This document shows positions 1 to 13,968 of a stretch of 64,000 nt of DNA, in pieces. The DNA lies in assembly GCA_021018815.1 (NCBI GenBank), contig JAITYX010000059.1, forward strand, positions 2,976,001 through 3,040,000, given 5' to 3'. Each line of letters begins with the position of its first letter. Position 1 is the stretch's first letter. The notes below the pieces were generated by a model, which worked only from the letters and a program-made list of their open reading frames with translations, was not told the DNA's origin and did not search any database. This stretch comes from Talinum fruticosum (lineage: Eukaryota; Streptophyta; Magnoliopsida; Caryophyllales; Talinaceae). The translations under genes were made by a program, and so were the position numbers.

Positions 1-480
1 ACGTGCTTGTTCACGGGTTATATGGTAATTCTTCACCTACAATTTAAATTATTCTAATCGATCAATGTGAAATCATTTGCCCCTAAATGAACAAATATTA
101 ATATTCTAGTGAACAAAGGAACATTTTTCCATGATCCAATCGTATTCTCATATTGAACAAATAAACATAGTACAAAGAACAAATTATCTCGCTGTAATGA
201 ACAAACATATGTATTCCATTGAACAAATAGACCCTTTACAATGAACAAATTGTATAATCACAGTGAACAAATAAACATATTCGCATGAACAAGTTTTAGG
301 CTACCGATAAACAATCGTATTTCGTTTTCCAAACATTGATTGTTTTCTTAACACCGCTTTTACTCCTCGCCGTAATCTTCTTCAATTGCGAATACTCAAT
401 CATATACACCAATTCTTGAGGAGACATTCTATGAGGCATATTTCATTAAGAAACTTCGCTTCCGCCTCTCCCGGTTTTTC
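1..480. repeat. TGAACAAAT-rich dispersed repeat, copy 1 (cut by window start)
   Basis: From about 85 to 320 the word TGAACAAA and close variants recur every 20-40 bases, each followed by AT-rich filler. The same order of words (fill CATTGAACAAAT, TTTACAATGAACAAA, AGTGAACAAATAA, CATGAACAA, a GGCTA-CGAT word, AACAAT) recurs at 58.1-58.5 kb. Next to it, on the minus strand at 439-296, lies a 47-codon open frame containing QLKKITARSK and INVWK. The matching place at 58.5 kb encodes QLRKIMMRSK and a similar tail, so both loci look like decayed copies of one element. Such word arrays are compatible with the subterminal repeats of plant MULE-type DNA transposons, but I did not prove that assignment. 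Confidence 0.6.
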
Positions 481-3169
481 TTCTTCTATTGCTACTTTTG
501 TTCACTTTCCTCATTTTTTTTTACAAGGGTAAATGTGGGCTATACAACTCGTATCTCTATCTTATAAATAATTTTAGTTAGTTTTGAATTTTGATTGGAG
601 AGAAGATATTTAAAATGTATCTTACCAAACTCCTTAGTTTGAAACGTTGCTTGGAATTAATGATTTCTAGATAAAAGGATCCGAACATTTGGCGGTGTTG
701 TTGATTTTTATTAATGTATTTTCCGATAATTTGTTGACTTTGACTAACTTGATCCAGGTGGTTATTTTAAGTTATGCACCCGTTAGATTTACCCTAAGAG
801 CTTTATACACCATCACTCAAATTAGTTTTGTCTTCGACTTTAAACAACAAACTTCGCGACACTTTCTTTTATTGTAAGCAATTAACATCAATGGGTAGCA
901 ACTGCTAACATATTGTAAATGATCTAACTACTATCAATTACTCGGTTAATAATTAAATGTTTATTTTTTAATTTATCATGACTAGTTATTATTAGTATTA
1001 AAAAAGGATATGTATTTAAATATTTAGGTCCCAACATATGCTTTTGACTGTAGTGTCCATAATACTCAATATTTAGAGAAATCACTTCAAATTCGTGAAA
1101 AATATCTAAATTGGTCACATGTTAAACCGAGGAATAGCAGACATTGCACACATGCAATATTAGGAGTCCCCCAATTATGTAAGGCTTGTTGAGAGGTGAG
1201 TGTCCAGCTACTTACCCTATTCCCAGACTCTCTCCTCCCCCGGTTCAATTCTGAGAGCACAAATTCCTCTTGTGTGAGTAATTTGAGTGTAGGGGATAGT
1301 GGACTTGACATCTCCCCACCCGACTCGGTTAGCCATTTGAGCTTCTCTTAAGATAAAGGGCCCAAGATGGTAAGTCTACTTACCGATTAAAAAAAAGTAT
1401 GTTAGGTTTGAAAGATCAAAGACGATATATAAATAAAAGAGTTATTAGATCCCAAAGCAGATGTAATAATCTGAATCCAAAATAAATTCAATTCCAATTA
1501 CAAAGTCGAAACCGTAAGTCCGTAAATCAAAAAGTCTAGGCTCGTAATGTAAAATAATCAAATATTAATTCTTTGAACCGACACCTTAAAGGTCCAAATA
1601 AATAGCGAACCGATGGAAACAAATCTTGGTCTCCCTTTTTTAATAACATTGATAAGCAAACTTATATAAAGGTTCATATTTTATGGAAGCACACTAGGAT
1701 AGGGCCAAAAATTCCTTCATACCTCTAGTTAGATTTGAACCATACTTTTTATTAAAAGGTGGATCATCTCCAAACTACGATCTTAATGGTCTTATGATAC
1801 ACATAAATATAATGTGAATTTCTCCTTAAAATTAAGATGAAAGAGATGCAATGATAGATTTTATACAAAACCATCCCAAGGGAAGCATTAATTCATGATA
1901 AATAAGAATGTCAGATGCAAATTCCCTGAGAGTGAAACCATGGTAATTTGTCGAATTTGGGCCTAAAAGATTCTTTCAGGCCCAAAGGTTACAGAACCCA
2001 CTATAACCATTTTGGGCAGGGCCTAGTGATCTGAATAAACTTTTATACCGTTGTCATCTTTGAATTTAAGATAAAATTTTAAAAAGCAACGCCAACATAA
2101 AATTAACTTCCTACTCTCGTATACAGAAAAGAAAAAAAGGTTAATGTTACTAATCACCCTAAGTGGGACCTAAACTATCTCCCCCACATGCCTTAAATGA
2201 GACATTAAGACAATGAGTGGATTAGAATAATTTGATTAGTCAGAAATGGTAAACACGTTGTTTGATTCGAGTATGGATTGGGTTAATTTCGGGTCGAGTC
2301 AGATTTCAATCAATGTTATTTTGGTTCAGGTCGAATTAACGTTGAGTCTATTAAAGTTAGATCTAATGTGCTTATTCTGTAAAAAGAAATAACTTTGTCG
2401 GAATTTTCGGTTCGAGTCAATTTAAATGCTAGGTTCACTTTCGGGCGAACATGTTTTGGATGATGGGTTGGATATGAGTTCAGATGGTTTTGGATTTCCA
2501 ATTAGTTTTACCAAGTCTATTCAAAAGTTTTCTTGGATCTAAACTGTTTCTTCAACAAAAAAATAAGAATGACGATTTAAATTTCCCAGGGAGATTACAA
2601 CAATAAGTTGTCTTGGACATGAGTTGTTTTATCTACAATATTTGGTCTAGATGTAGGAAGCCTTACATCTACGAGCATATCTATCCAAAGAGGCCAAATT
2701 TCGTTAGTACTGTTTTATCTTTAATATGATGCATCATCCATAGCTACTTCAAGGACAACTACGAGATTGATGAATTAATACTAGTACGGTTGTGCTTCTC
2801 CCCCAGCGGCATGATTCACGCAGTAGAGGGATCACCATCATTCATCATCAAGAGTTCGGAAAATATCAGAAAACATATGGCTCAGAAAGTTCTGGATACT
2901 GCTCGCATTATTTATGATTTATGATAGGCCATAGTCGTAATTCACAACATTCACAATTGTGCCCTTGGGCAACGTTACAAGGTTAACTACAAAGCTGTGC
3001 ATTTTTTTTTTTTTGTCAGTTCATACTTTCTCCCCACAACCACAACCACAACCATCATTTTCAGGTCAATTATACACAGAGTAAGATGATGCCCATACAA
3101 CCCAGCCCAATCCCCCTAATTTGATCAAATTCTTAGGGTGATTTCTGGATTCGTTGGATTAGCATTTGA
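481..3169. other. Intergenic, no gene recognised
   Basis: AT-rich spacer with only short chance open frames. Around 1190-1320 there is a more GC-balanced patch with CT-rich runs that looks like old repeat DNA, but I could not name it. About 2260-2500 has repeated GGTTCGGGTCGAGT-like words typical of low-complexity plant repeats. The last part, before 3170, is the 3' flank of the HAD gene, which is transcribed leftwards. Confidence 0.5.
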
Positions 3170-5719
3170 TTAAGCTCCAACAGCCAGAAGGTTCTCGACG
3201 TCGCTCCTAGTCCGTCCGATTGGTTTCTGATCATCTTCTGATGAGTTCTTCATCATCCATATCTCTGGGATTGCTTGTGCTAGATTGTTCACCGTCTCCA
3301 GTGCATAATCTGCCTCTAGAGTCTTCGTCGCCTTTCCCACCTACAACAATTTCATTTCAATTAATTAAAATATATAGTTATTATTTTTTAAAAAGTAAAA
3401 TTTACACACGCACACAATACTAAGTAAATATCGACTCTGAAAAGAATACATTAGTATAATCTACTTGTGGGCCCGATGCGTGAACCAATGGAGGAGCTCC
3501 ATGTGGGCCGACAGCACAAGGAATGGCCAATTGGTTAAGAGGATTTAAGCGAAACGTGGATACCGATTATAAAATCACGTGGAGATATGTATAAAGACAC
3601 GCGATCGATAAGGATGGCAACTCAGCTAACTACGCGTCCGTTCGGGTTTGTCCTCAAGCGGTGAAATTAAAAATCTAAAATATTATTTATCCAAAAATAA
3701 CTTACCAATGCCGTTTTGAGACCCACTGCCTTGCCAGCAGCTATGTTCCTAACGTTGTCGTCCAAGAACAACTGCAGCACATACACATAAATAATTATAA
3801 ATATTCGCCACAGTCCGTATTCGTATATTATATATTTTTAACAGTATATATTCTATCAAATTATAAATTATAAGAAAAAAATATATATCCTGTAACAAGA
3901 TGTATATTATTTTAATTTAAAGAATCTAAATGTTTAAATGTCTCACACCAACTGGTAAAAATTTTATCAGTTAAATTGATCTAACTACCGAGAAGAAGAA
4001 TAAAAAATCCTTATTACCGTGCGATGAGGGTCGACGTTGGCAGCATCAATAGCAATGTTCATGGCATCAATCGAAGGTTTCAAAACAACAGGGAATTCAT
4101 CAGGGCGAGTAGCTTTGGGAAGATCTGGGTTAAGTGTTTCAAAGCATATCATTTGCTCAAAACAATCCTCTATTCCAAGCCGCTTCAACGCCTTCTTTGC
4201 ATGCTCCCTATCAGAATTTGTAAATATCTGCCCAAAAAGTACGCATAGTTTCCAATTTCAGACGATTTTTAACTGAACACGCGATTGAAAAGATGTTTGA
4301 TTACCAATAAAAACGATTAAAGAAAAGGTTTAAGTTTATGCTGATCTTACAATTTTCCTCTGGGTGATGGTGAGTAAGATGTTTCGTAATTGAGGGTTCG
4401 GCTTTATCTGCTCGTACGGCAACCTCCCGTGCACGAAACTGCTCAATTCCCCAGAAAATCATCCCGTCATTAGTTAAACCAATTATCAACATGAATTGCA
4501 TAGTGGTTAAGTTATTAGATCGAATTGACGACTATAATGACATCATCACCACAATTATTATTTATTGATCACACAAATAATCATCAAGTAGTCTAGATGA
4601 TGGGGATCACTGGTATGTATAAATTAACATTTAAAAATCTTCTGTCCCAAAATAATCATTTTATTTTAAAACAAAAGACTTTTATTCATATTTTACGATA
4701 AAAATTAGTAAAAATAGAATTTTTAACCTTAAAAATTAGACAATAATTTTTTATTAAAGTTTATCCATCATCACTCACTTCGTCTGAAAATTACTTTCCT
4801 ATTTTTTTTACTGTGCACTTGTTTTTATGTAGCTCAATGTCACCTCTCTCTCTCTCTCTTTTGTGAGGAGTGGTTTTTATTTTTTTGTTATTGTATTAGA
4901 TTTTGTAAATGTATAAAACGTGTAGAGAACTACTTTATTAGTAAAGGAAGGCATCATGTTTAAGAAAAGTCTCTGTCAAAATTGAATTTCAGTATGCTTT
5001 CAGTCGCCATCTCCCAGCGAAATATAAAGAAACACGTTGATTAGGAAAATTATTTCCAGCAAAAATTTACTATGAATTATTTTTTTGTTAAGTTATTACT
5101 ACTCGTAATGTTTAACAAATTTCAACATACCTGTGGTAATCATCAGCATCAACATCAAATCCTAAAGCCTGAAAAATTAACATAAGTGGGAAATTTCAGA
5201 ATGTAATAATTAAATATACTATTTTTTTATTAAAAAATAAAGAAAATAAAAGAGAGACAGGAAAAAAAAAAAAAAAAAACTGACCCGTAAGCCTGCCAGA
5301 GAGCTGCCGTAAGTCTTAAAGAGCTCAACGCGGAGAGTTGAAGCCTGGCTTCGTGCAAATCCCCGTTTCTCCACCAGATAATCTGCCAAAATTAAATTTT
5401 AAAAAGCAGGGAAAACGACAAAACTAATATGAGTCAAAATATGATATCTTTATTTGAATTTCATTTTCATTTTTTTCTTGCTTGATCGATTCTTTGTTTG
5501 ATCATAGGAGGAGCAGAATTTCGAACCTTCGATGTTCCTCTTCAGAGCCGCTCCGATTCCAGTGTGAGAAGAATAAAGCGTATCATCCAAATCTGCGCAA
5601 TCAAATTCAGCTCAATTCCACCAATTACTCCACAATTCAATCAAATTTTCGCAAAAAAGAGAATACGCACCAAACAAGAGGCAATCGAATGGAGATGATG
5701 AGAGCTTTCCGAAATCCAT
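3170..5719 (-). CDS. HAD-superfamily phosphatase, pyrimidine 5'-nucleotidase (SDT1-like) type
   Basis: Eight exons in minus order: 5719-5671, 5592-5527, 5382-5285, 5168-5131, 4438-4351, 4227-4018, 3771-3706, 3340-3170. All have GT-AG borders and matching phases, giving 261 residues. HAD motif I is DLDDT (17-21), with the nucleophile Asp followed by the acid Asp. Motif II is FTNS (about 115-118), the motif III Lys lies in VVLKPS (163), and motif IV is LFLDDN (184-189). A helical cap lies between motifs I and II. The family hydrolyses phosphate from small metabolites, often nucleoside monophosphates, in the cytosol; the substrate here is unknown. Length and exon pattern fit the plant proteins related to yeast SDT1/PHM8 (usually about 260-290 aa). 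The C-terminal tail after about 230 is variable. The start is the first ATG in frame before the motif I exon. No break is seen. Confidence 0.92.
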
Positions 5720-5757
5720 CGTCAGAACAGAGCAAGAGAGAGAACCAAAACGAAATT

Positions 5758-5784
5758 CAGAGAGAGAGAGAGAGAGAGAGAGAG
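5758..5784. repeat. (GA)n microsatellite in HAD leader
   Basis: About thirteen GA dinucleotides, reading CT on the gene's sense strand, between the TATA candidate and the start codon. Confidence 0.9.
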
Positions 5785-5862
5785 GAACTCGGCAATGGAG
5801 GTTGAATTCGAATGGGAAATTGAAATCGAGAAGCGACTCTCAGGGTGGGGAGGGAGGGTGAT

Positions 5863-5869
5863 ATTTATA
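5863..5869 (-). promoter_or_regulatory. TATA box candidate of the HAD gene
   Basis: TATAAAT on the minus strand, about 145 bases before the ATG at 5719. A GA/CT microsatellite (5758-5784; CT-rich on the sense strand) lies between them, as is common in plant leaders. Position and sequence fit a core promoter, but no start-site data are available. Confidence 0.5.
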
Positions 5870-8800
5870 AGCTGGATGGGAGGTGAGGGGGTGGAGGAGG
5901 AGAGAGAAAGCGGAAAATGACGAAGAAGTTGGGGATGAAGATAATGACGAAGAAGATGATGATGATGCTGACTCGACTATCGCAATTAAAAAGTACGACC
6001 ATCGTTGATGCCTTCAGGTACTGTGTCAATGTGTGAAAACAGAAAAGTCCCACGATCAATGACATACTCATATTTTAATCGTCTGATTAAAATTATCTTC
6101 CCATAATTTATTCTCAAATCAAACACATTAATTGTGTTTGTGTATACGCCATTGATCGTGATACCTAAACTAAACCAATAATTAACGATTGTTTTCAAGT
6201 ACTGTGGGATGAGTTCTTTCACGTTGTAGAGGGAGAAAAAAAATGGCAGAAAGAAAATTTGCACACTAATTTGTGAGATTAATTAGTAAAATATCTTTAA
6301 GTAGTATTTCATTTTATGGTATCATTTTGGTTTTACGAATAGATAGTAAAATCGTATTATATTTATAAATTGTAATTTTATAATTTTTTATAACTAAATT
6401 TATAATTGTATTATAACTCATTCCTACTCATACAACTATATAGAATGTAGCTTAAGGTTATGTTCGATAATAACGTCTGAAATAGCTTTTAGTATTTAAG
6501 AAAAGTACATATAGATAATGGAAGCAACATATGTGATAAGATGAAATCAAAACACCTCATATTAGCAACCAAAGGATAACAAGATGAGGAGGAGGCACCT
6601 AATAATTCACAGTTAATTTATTTTAATCCATGACATTTAGTGAAACTAATATTGTAATGCCCATGCTTTTTGGCAAAAATTAGGTCAATCCAACAAAAGT
6701 ACAAAGCCTCCTTGGGTTGGAGATGATTCTTTGCAATTTAAACCAAAAAAAAAAAAATTACATGGACGGCTTTCCGAGTAAAGGCTGGACCTACACGTCT
6801 TTGATTCGTGAATAATTAAGAATTAACCCTTGTGTCAAAAAAGGGACGCGGTTAATAATAGTCTTATGCAAATAAAAGAGTACCCTCAAATTAAAATTCT
6901 ATTTTGATATCTTTAATAAATTAACATACAATATTATTTAAATAAGTATTCATTAATTTAAAGATTCCGTGTAGAAACTAGTTATTCAATAAAATAATTG
7001 TAAAAATATGTATATGCTTTTTTATCTTTTTGTTTATATATTTTAATTGTTATTTTCTTTGTCTTTGTTACATTCAACTTTCCAGTTGTAAAATTTGTAC
7101 ATCTTTTTACATTATTTTTTTGTAAATCTTTATATCTAATTTGTCTCTACAAAGTTGATCAAAAAATAAATAAATTGTCACTACAATTATGTTAGAAGTT
7201 TTTCAGTTTATGTTTGCTTTACTCTTGTTTGTTTCTTGTTTTTGAGATAAATCATTTAAAAGTATCGTGAAACAGAGTTCTTCAATATTTTTTTTTAAAA
7301 ATGAGTGAAGTATAATTTTCAGTATACATCAACTTAGGTAAGTTCTAAATTCTATTCAATAGTAAAGGTTATGTCATTTAGCCAACTTGTGTTAGCAATT
7401 AGAGATGGTTGATTGCACCATCCAAACTCAATCAAGTCACTGTTTTAAGGCTCTTAAACTAGTTAGATAGTCTACTCCTTATTTTCATAGGGTTAATCCA
7501 AGTGGACCACAAAAGTAGCAATCTAAGACCTAAATAGGATTCAGGCTATGTACTCATGTCAAAAATCTCACCGAATCAACTCTTTTATATTAGTAAATCA
7601 ACTTCGCCTTTTTGCAAAAGTTAACCACCCAAAAAGATGAATGAAAGCTCTTTGAGGCATCTCATTCATGTGATAGGCATGAGAGAAAACTCTAAGTACC
7701 AAACATCAAACTGGTTTGGCTAAGCATAATACGAGTGTAATTATTAGCCATTAAAAGGCTAATCAAAACTAAAGTCACAAAATTTAACCAATAACCCACA
7801 TGAGAAAACAATAAAACCTATTATAGCAAGAAAGAGCATAAACATGCACAGGAGAGAAAATAAATCTAATTAACATAAATCAAAGCAAATAATATGAATC
7901 AACTACTAACCTAACAACTAATCAACATAAATCAACCACATAAATAAGATTAGACAAGAAAGGTTGCAACTTGGAAAATAAAGAGAGAAAGAGAAAGAGA
8001 CAACATAATGGATTAGTGACTTGAAAAGGCAAAATCTTCAATCTTCTACGCAAATTAACACGAACTTTTAGAGAGAGGAAAATCAGCTTAGTATGGAACA
8101 AAATCTAAAGAGGGAGAGTTGGGGGTATTTATGGATAAGGTAAAACAACTAGAAACACCAATCGTGACAAAAGATGCAACCAATCATGTTAAGGTGTGAG
8201 AAACAAGACAGAATAGGTTGCAAGGGATTGCCACAGGCCATGATGGTTCGTAACACAGGTTGACCATGGGCACTACGATGGGCAGTGTTGGTCCTTGCCA
8301 TGGTCCGTTGGCAGTAATTTTTTGGCGGCATATCTTGTATTGTTCTATGGGTGCTCTGTATGGTCTTTTGGCAAAGTTGGAGGCCTAATCAGATGTCCAA
8401 ATTGCTCCATCATTGTCATTGTGATTTCAACGTTGAAGATAAATCGGTTTTCACTCAATTTCATCCGTCTTTTGGATTTGAGTTTATTATCTATAAAACA
8501 ACCAAAAGCAAGTGAAAACGTGAAAAATTAAACTATTACAAACTAAAGTTAAGTAACTGAGGTAGTAAAACACAGTACTTTAAAACCAAACATTACTAAA
8601 AATCTAAGTTGGAATTCTATAAAAGAAATATAAGAATTAGCGACATGTTTTATGTGTTTAGGGAGTATTATTCTACTAAAAGCACCATAATAATATTCGA
8701 TGCACATGGAATCCGCGAAATTGATACTCGTCATCCACAGAATGAAGAAATGAATGATTCCAATTTGCAGCATCAATAATGCGAATAAAGGTGGAGGTGG

Positions 8801-11800
8801 TTAGAATATAATTCTCTCTTATCAATGGAATTGATATTTATAGGATTAAAAATTAATTAGCCCACAAGGCACTTCATAATTAATTTATTCTTCTTTGTTG
8901 CCAATTTTAATTCAATCAACCCTCTAAACTGTGCTAATGCAATCTGTTCTACAACTTGATTATTGTTTGATTATATTGATCAAGAATTAGGTCACCATGT
9001 CCATTGTCATTTTTCTTGTTTTGGGGGTTGTTGAGATCAGATCAGATCAGATCAGCTCACAAGTTGTAGTGAGACTACTTGGTTTCGGGTTAAGAGAAGC
9101 TCATCGTAAAATTCAATTCATCACATCATCTAATTATAATGCATTTTTAGTTTGACTCGATAATTAAATCACATGACCTGTCAAAATTACATGTGGACAA
9201 TGATTTGACTAAAGATACCCCAAAAGTATGGAGTATTTTAGCGTCCAAATTCCCAGTTGGAGTTAAAAGCACATTACTTCAAACTTAGAAGGCATATATT
9301 GTGAAGAATAATATAATAATGGATGCTGTCTCGCATTGATAAAATAGATGTATTCAAGTGGATTTGTAAGCTTATAAGTTATTCCAACTATTGTCAATTA
9401 ATTTTTGGATGAAATCTCATAGTCTTATATATTTTATTCCTTTATATCATTTAGAATTTATTCTTTGATACAAAAACTATAACTAAATTTCACCTATTAA
9501 AATGATAGAAATTTCTCTATAATATTTCTACATATTAATATACCTCGTACTTTAACACGGCCACAAACTAATTATAAAAATTTACTGTCATGTGTCATGG
9601 CACCCAATAACTAAAAACTAAATATTCAAATAAGTACCAACCCAAAAAAAAAAAAAATAGAAAAGAACAAAACAAAATTCTCTTAGACGCAGTCTACACA
9701 ACCATAGAATATTGATCTTCCAGGAACATATTGGATCATATGTTTCTTAATTTCACTCCTATAAAAATTTCTGTATATATGAAAGAAGAATGCTATACCA
9801 TATTCCAGTGACACGGAATCTCTAAAATTGATACTCATTTGAAATGAATATTATAAAAAAGTATCCAAGCAGGGGACAGAGAGGCAGATTAATTTATAAT
9901 TTTAACCGAAATTTTAACCAAATAATCTATGTTTATATTCTACCCTCATCTAAAATAGTATCATCGAAAAGTGAACTCAAAACTTCAATCAACTATAACT
10001 AAATCGAAAGTAAACTAAAATTTCTTACAAAATTACTTTCTTTTACATAATAAATAAACGTTAGCTAACCTTGAAAACAAAAGATTACCAAAGGTAAATC
10101 CAACACACGAAAATATTGTTAACTTGAAATATATCCTAAAAATCATAATTCAACCATATCCGTACTCGATCAAACAACGTGGGATGAAAAATAATAATAG
10201 CAAAATTACGTCACTTTCAGGTCATGTCGTGTTGCTTTAGCTAGACAGAGCTTGATCCAGCCATCAACAATGTGCTGATACAATCAATTTTCCAACAAGT
10301 TCATTGTTGGAGTCTGATCTGCTCCACTTTCGCGTGTAAAATCGGAATGAAGTTCACAGATGTTATTAAAAATTATTAAAGAAACATTAAATTTATGGCA
10401 AAATTTGTGTTGAAAAATTAAACTCTCTCAAGATGTTATTAGAAATGAAGAAAATTAATGAGAAAAGGAGAGAACTGAAACGTATGTGTCCAAAACTTTC
10501 AGTTGCCAGAATCAGACCTGTCCCTGTCACAACATGCTGGGCCAGGACAGAAACTATAAAGGCCCATGAAACCCATGTGTGTCCAAGGCTTTAAATTTTC
10601 AACTTGGCCCATAACAAGAGGCCATCAGATCCCAGCAAGCATTAGATTCATTCAGACCTCAAGTCCTTTATTCTCTTACACTTTCTCCTTCAAGTAAATT
10701 AATATGAGACAAATATTTTCAATTTTAAGAGAAAAAGAGAATTGATCACATTAAGATTCATATTTTTCTTATTTATTTGTAAACCCCAACGTAGAGAAAT
10801 ATTCTTCAATTATACAAACATACAGGGACTAAGCTTTATTTTCACTGCAGTGCACAGTTAATGTGGGATATTCTAGTATTCGTTCCTCTTTGAGAACCTG
10901 AAGGATTTTACAAGAATAAATATCAAATATTTTTTAAGGGTATGTTTATTTCAATGTTTATAATTAACGGCTAACATTACAGTAGTTTTAATTAATATTT
11001 AGCGGGTTACCAACAGTTACAAACGTAAGATTAGTACATATGTTGGAGAGTTTTTATACTATTTACTCTTGCTTACCGTCATTAAAAATCTTAAACATGA
11101 ATAGACTATTTACTCTTATTTAATTTCCTTTACTCTTATATATCCTTCCTTACTCTTATAAACTCCGATTCCTTTTATCTTCTTTCCCTCCCGAACCGAG
11201 CCTAAAAAATGCAAACATTATTATAATTTGTGAACATAAAATAGAATGAGCAAACCGCAAAAGCAAGTGCTGAATAAAATTTTTACCTAAATTTGCAGTA
11301 CCGTAAAACACAAACATCAATTCATCATCAACAAAAATATTGCTAGAAATGCTGCATGCGACCCACCAACTTGAAGAACAATCTTTCCTTGGAAGAACAG
11401 CTCCATTTACACCTAAAATAATCTCTCCTCAATCTTACTATTATGTAATCCACCACCCTTTGGTGATAAAGAAACCAAGCTTGTATATATATATATATAT
11501 ATTTTTTTTTTTGCTGTAGATAGAAAATGAGAGACTTTATTAATTTTAGAGCTAGAAAAGCACAGGTAGAGTTGTCTTAAATCAAGGGCAAAATCGTGGT
11601 TGAGGATCCTCGTCAAATTACACATTTATAAATACATCCGCATTTGGAATAAAACTTGTACTATTGATCTGGATTTATAAAATCGATAATATTACATGTT
11701 TTATTTTACGTTTTGTTGGGAGTTATCTTAAGGCAAAAGCAATATTACGTTTCTTTGTAATAGAAAATCATAAGCATGTTCTGGCTTTGGAATTTTCAAA

Positions 11801-13900
11801 TAGATTTGTCTAAAAAGTTTGATCGATCCAATTGTTTTAAAAGATGAAGAAACCCCCATTTTCAATTTTGACTTTAGGAGGGAGAATTATTTTAAACATG
11901 ACACCAATTTATGATCATATATATGCATTTAGAAACAAAATCCAACTTACAAATTTATATTTACAGAGATATCCGTGAAGTAAGCCTAAAATAGAGATGA
12001 GAATAACACAAGGAAACTCCTAAATGTCTCTCATAAGATTTGAATTCATCTATTCCTACTGAAATATGAATCAAATCCTAATTTTAAAGTCGGTGACTCC
12101 TTTACATTAAAAATATTTTAATATAATTATTACTAAAAGATGAATTTGTACTGCGTACTAACAAATATTGATTTAAGTGGTTTAATAGTTCCTGCTATAT
12201 CTTTTCGAATAAGGTTTTAAGTTTTAATAGTGAATTGAACTTACTCTAAACAGGATTTATGTTATAGAGTAATAGTAGCTTGATTTCTATTAATTAAAAA
12301 TCAAATTAAAGAAAAAAATTACATATAAAATCTTATTTTCCCACTTCTAATGATCAAATTGGTAATAAAAGTATGAGAAGAATTAGGTTTATCCTTAGCT
12401 TCCACCATATGTGGGGTAGCTTTATTAGCCTGATTTATTCATAAATATAACATTAAATAAGGATCTAAGATAACTTACCTGTATAAATAAAGAAAAAGAT
12501 AGAGATCAACAGTCTCAATGTCTTATAACCTTCGAATTGTATAAGTAAAAGTCTTATTTTTTGGGATAGTAATAATTAAAACTTTGGAAGATTATAATAA
12601 GTAAACATGACTTTTAAAAAAATAAATACCTACCATTTTTGACAGAAGACGTGAATTTTGTCCAGGTGAAAATGATAAAAGAGCAATAAAACCTAATTTA
12701 ATTACTGATGTATATTTGTTTATAATATTAATTGAACAAATTTATTATCGGTAGTAAAATTATTTCTCTTAAAAGATTGTTAATATCTAAGTATGAAACC
12801 ACAATGTAGAAAAATCTCATAAACTTTCCGTACGTATCTTAGAATTAGCAATATTTTTTATCACAAATCACAACCTTGTACCACCCTAGCCTAGTGCACC
12901 AAACTTAAGATCCATGTGTTGATTCCCTTTATCGTCTCGGTAAATCGTACCAAACTTTTATATAATCATACTTTATCCATTTCACAATGTATATAATTTT
13001 AATTATTTTTTATTTTATAATATTTGTTACTTTAAGATTTTAATGATATATTATTTATTATTTTATTAATTTTATCCTTATTAATAACTTTTTCTCTTTT
13101 TTAATTAATTTTTTAAATTTTTAATAAAATTTTAAGTTACGTGGTCTTTTAATAATATAAATTTTGTCATGAGTTTTTAATTGACTGAATCTAAACTCCA
13201 AAACTTACATACAATGATTTTTTTTTTTTAAATCATCACAAAAAAGAAATGAAACGATTAATGAATCATCACAAAATTATATAATTACATATTCACTTAT
13301 TTTTAAGGGTGTATTTATAAAACTTGTTTTTATTATTTTTGTTCTACATCCTAAATATATCAACCATATTCAAAGACAATTATAACACCTTTTTTATTAG
13401 AATTACAATACCTTATTCTTAAATCTTAACGCACAAAAAAATCTTAGCACATAAAAGGACTTTTTTTTTTTAAAAAAAAATTCATGTTTGATTTGTTTGG
13501 TTCTTGCAGTTGTTTTTGCAAATTTGAAGGATGAATTGCTCGTAAAATGTTAAGTAGATGTCCAACAAAATTCGACACTTTAGATACGATATTTTATGTT
13601 AAAAAATAGTAGAATATATGTGCGAAAGTCTCTTATACAGATTATATTAAGAAACAACTATATATGAAAAGACGGATAATTAGATGATATCATATTTTGA
13701 AATTAAAATTTGTTTAAGCCAAATATGCTTGTAGATGTTGTATAGTAAATTGTTAATGTTTAATGAATTATCCCCTTTGGGGAAAAAAAAAGAAGGCAAT
13801 TAATATGTTAGGGTAGGTCAACATCGGGGAAGATACAAAATTACGACTTTCGAACTTTACCATTTCATTTGCGAAAACAAAAATAACACACTCATCCTCG
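5870..13900. other. Eight-kilobase intergenic spacer, no gene recognised
   Basis: AT-rich DNA without an open frame that I can place in a family. It contains an acidic-looking GAT/GAA-rich patch near 5930-5975, a short GATCA tandem array (9034-9054), A-runs near 6745 and 9645, an AT run near 11487-11503, and AT-rich stretches (12970-13200) that resemble decayed MITE sequence. The patch at 8150-8500 is more GC-balanced and may be old transposon sequence, but no domain is visible. Confidence 0.5.
9034..9054. repeat. GATCA pentamer array
   Basis: Four head-to-tail GATCA units in otherwise unremarkable spacer. Confidence 0.85.
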
Positions 13901-13908
13901 TATAAATA
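13901..13908 (+). promoter_or_regulatory. TATA box of phytocyanin gene 1
   Basis: TATAAATA, 68 bases before the ATG at 13969. This spacing would give a leader of about 35-40 bases. Confidence 0.65.
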
Positions 13909-13968
13909 GCCAAGGGTCCATGCTTTACAACCCCAAATTAAAACAACTCCTCCCAAACTCTCACCTCG

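Noticed and set aside
5482..5805. Plus-strand open frame of 107 codons
   Set aside because: It lies antisense over exons 1 and 2 and the CT-rich leader of the HAD gene, whose motifs and splice sites are clear; composition explains the frame.
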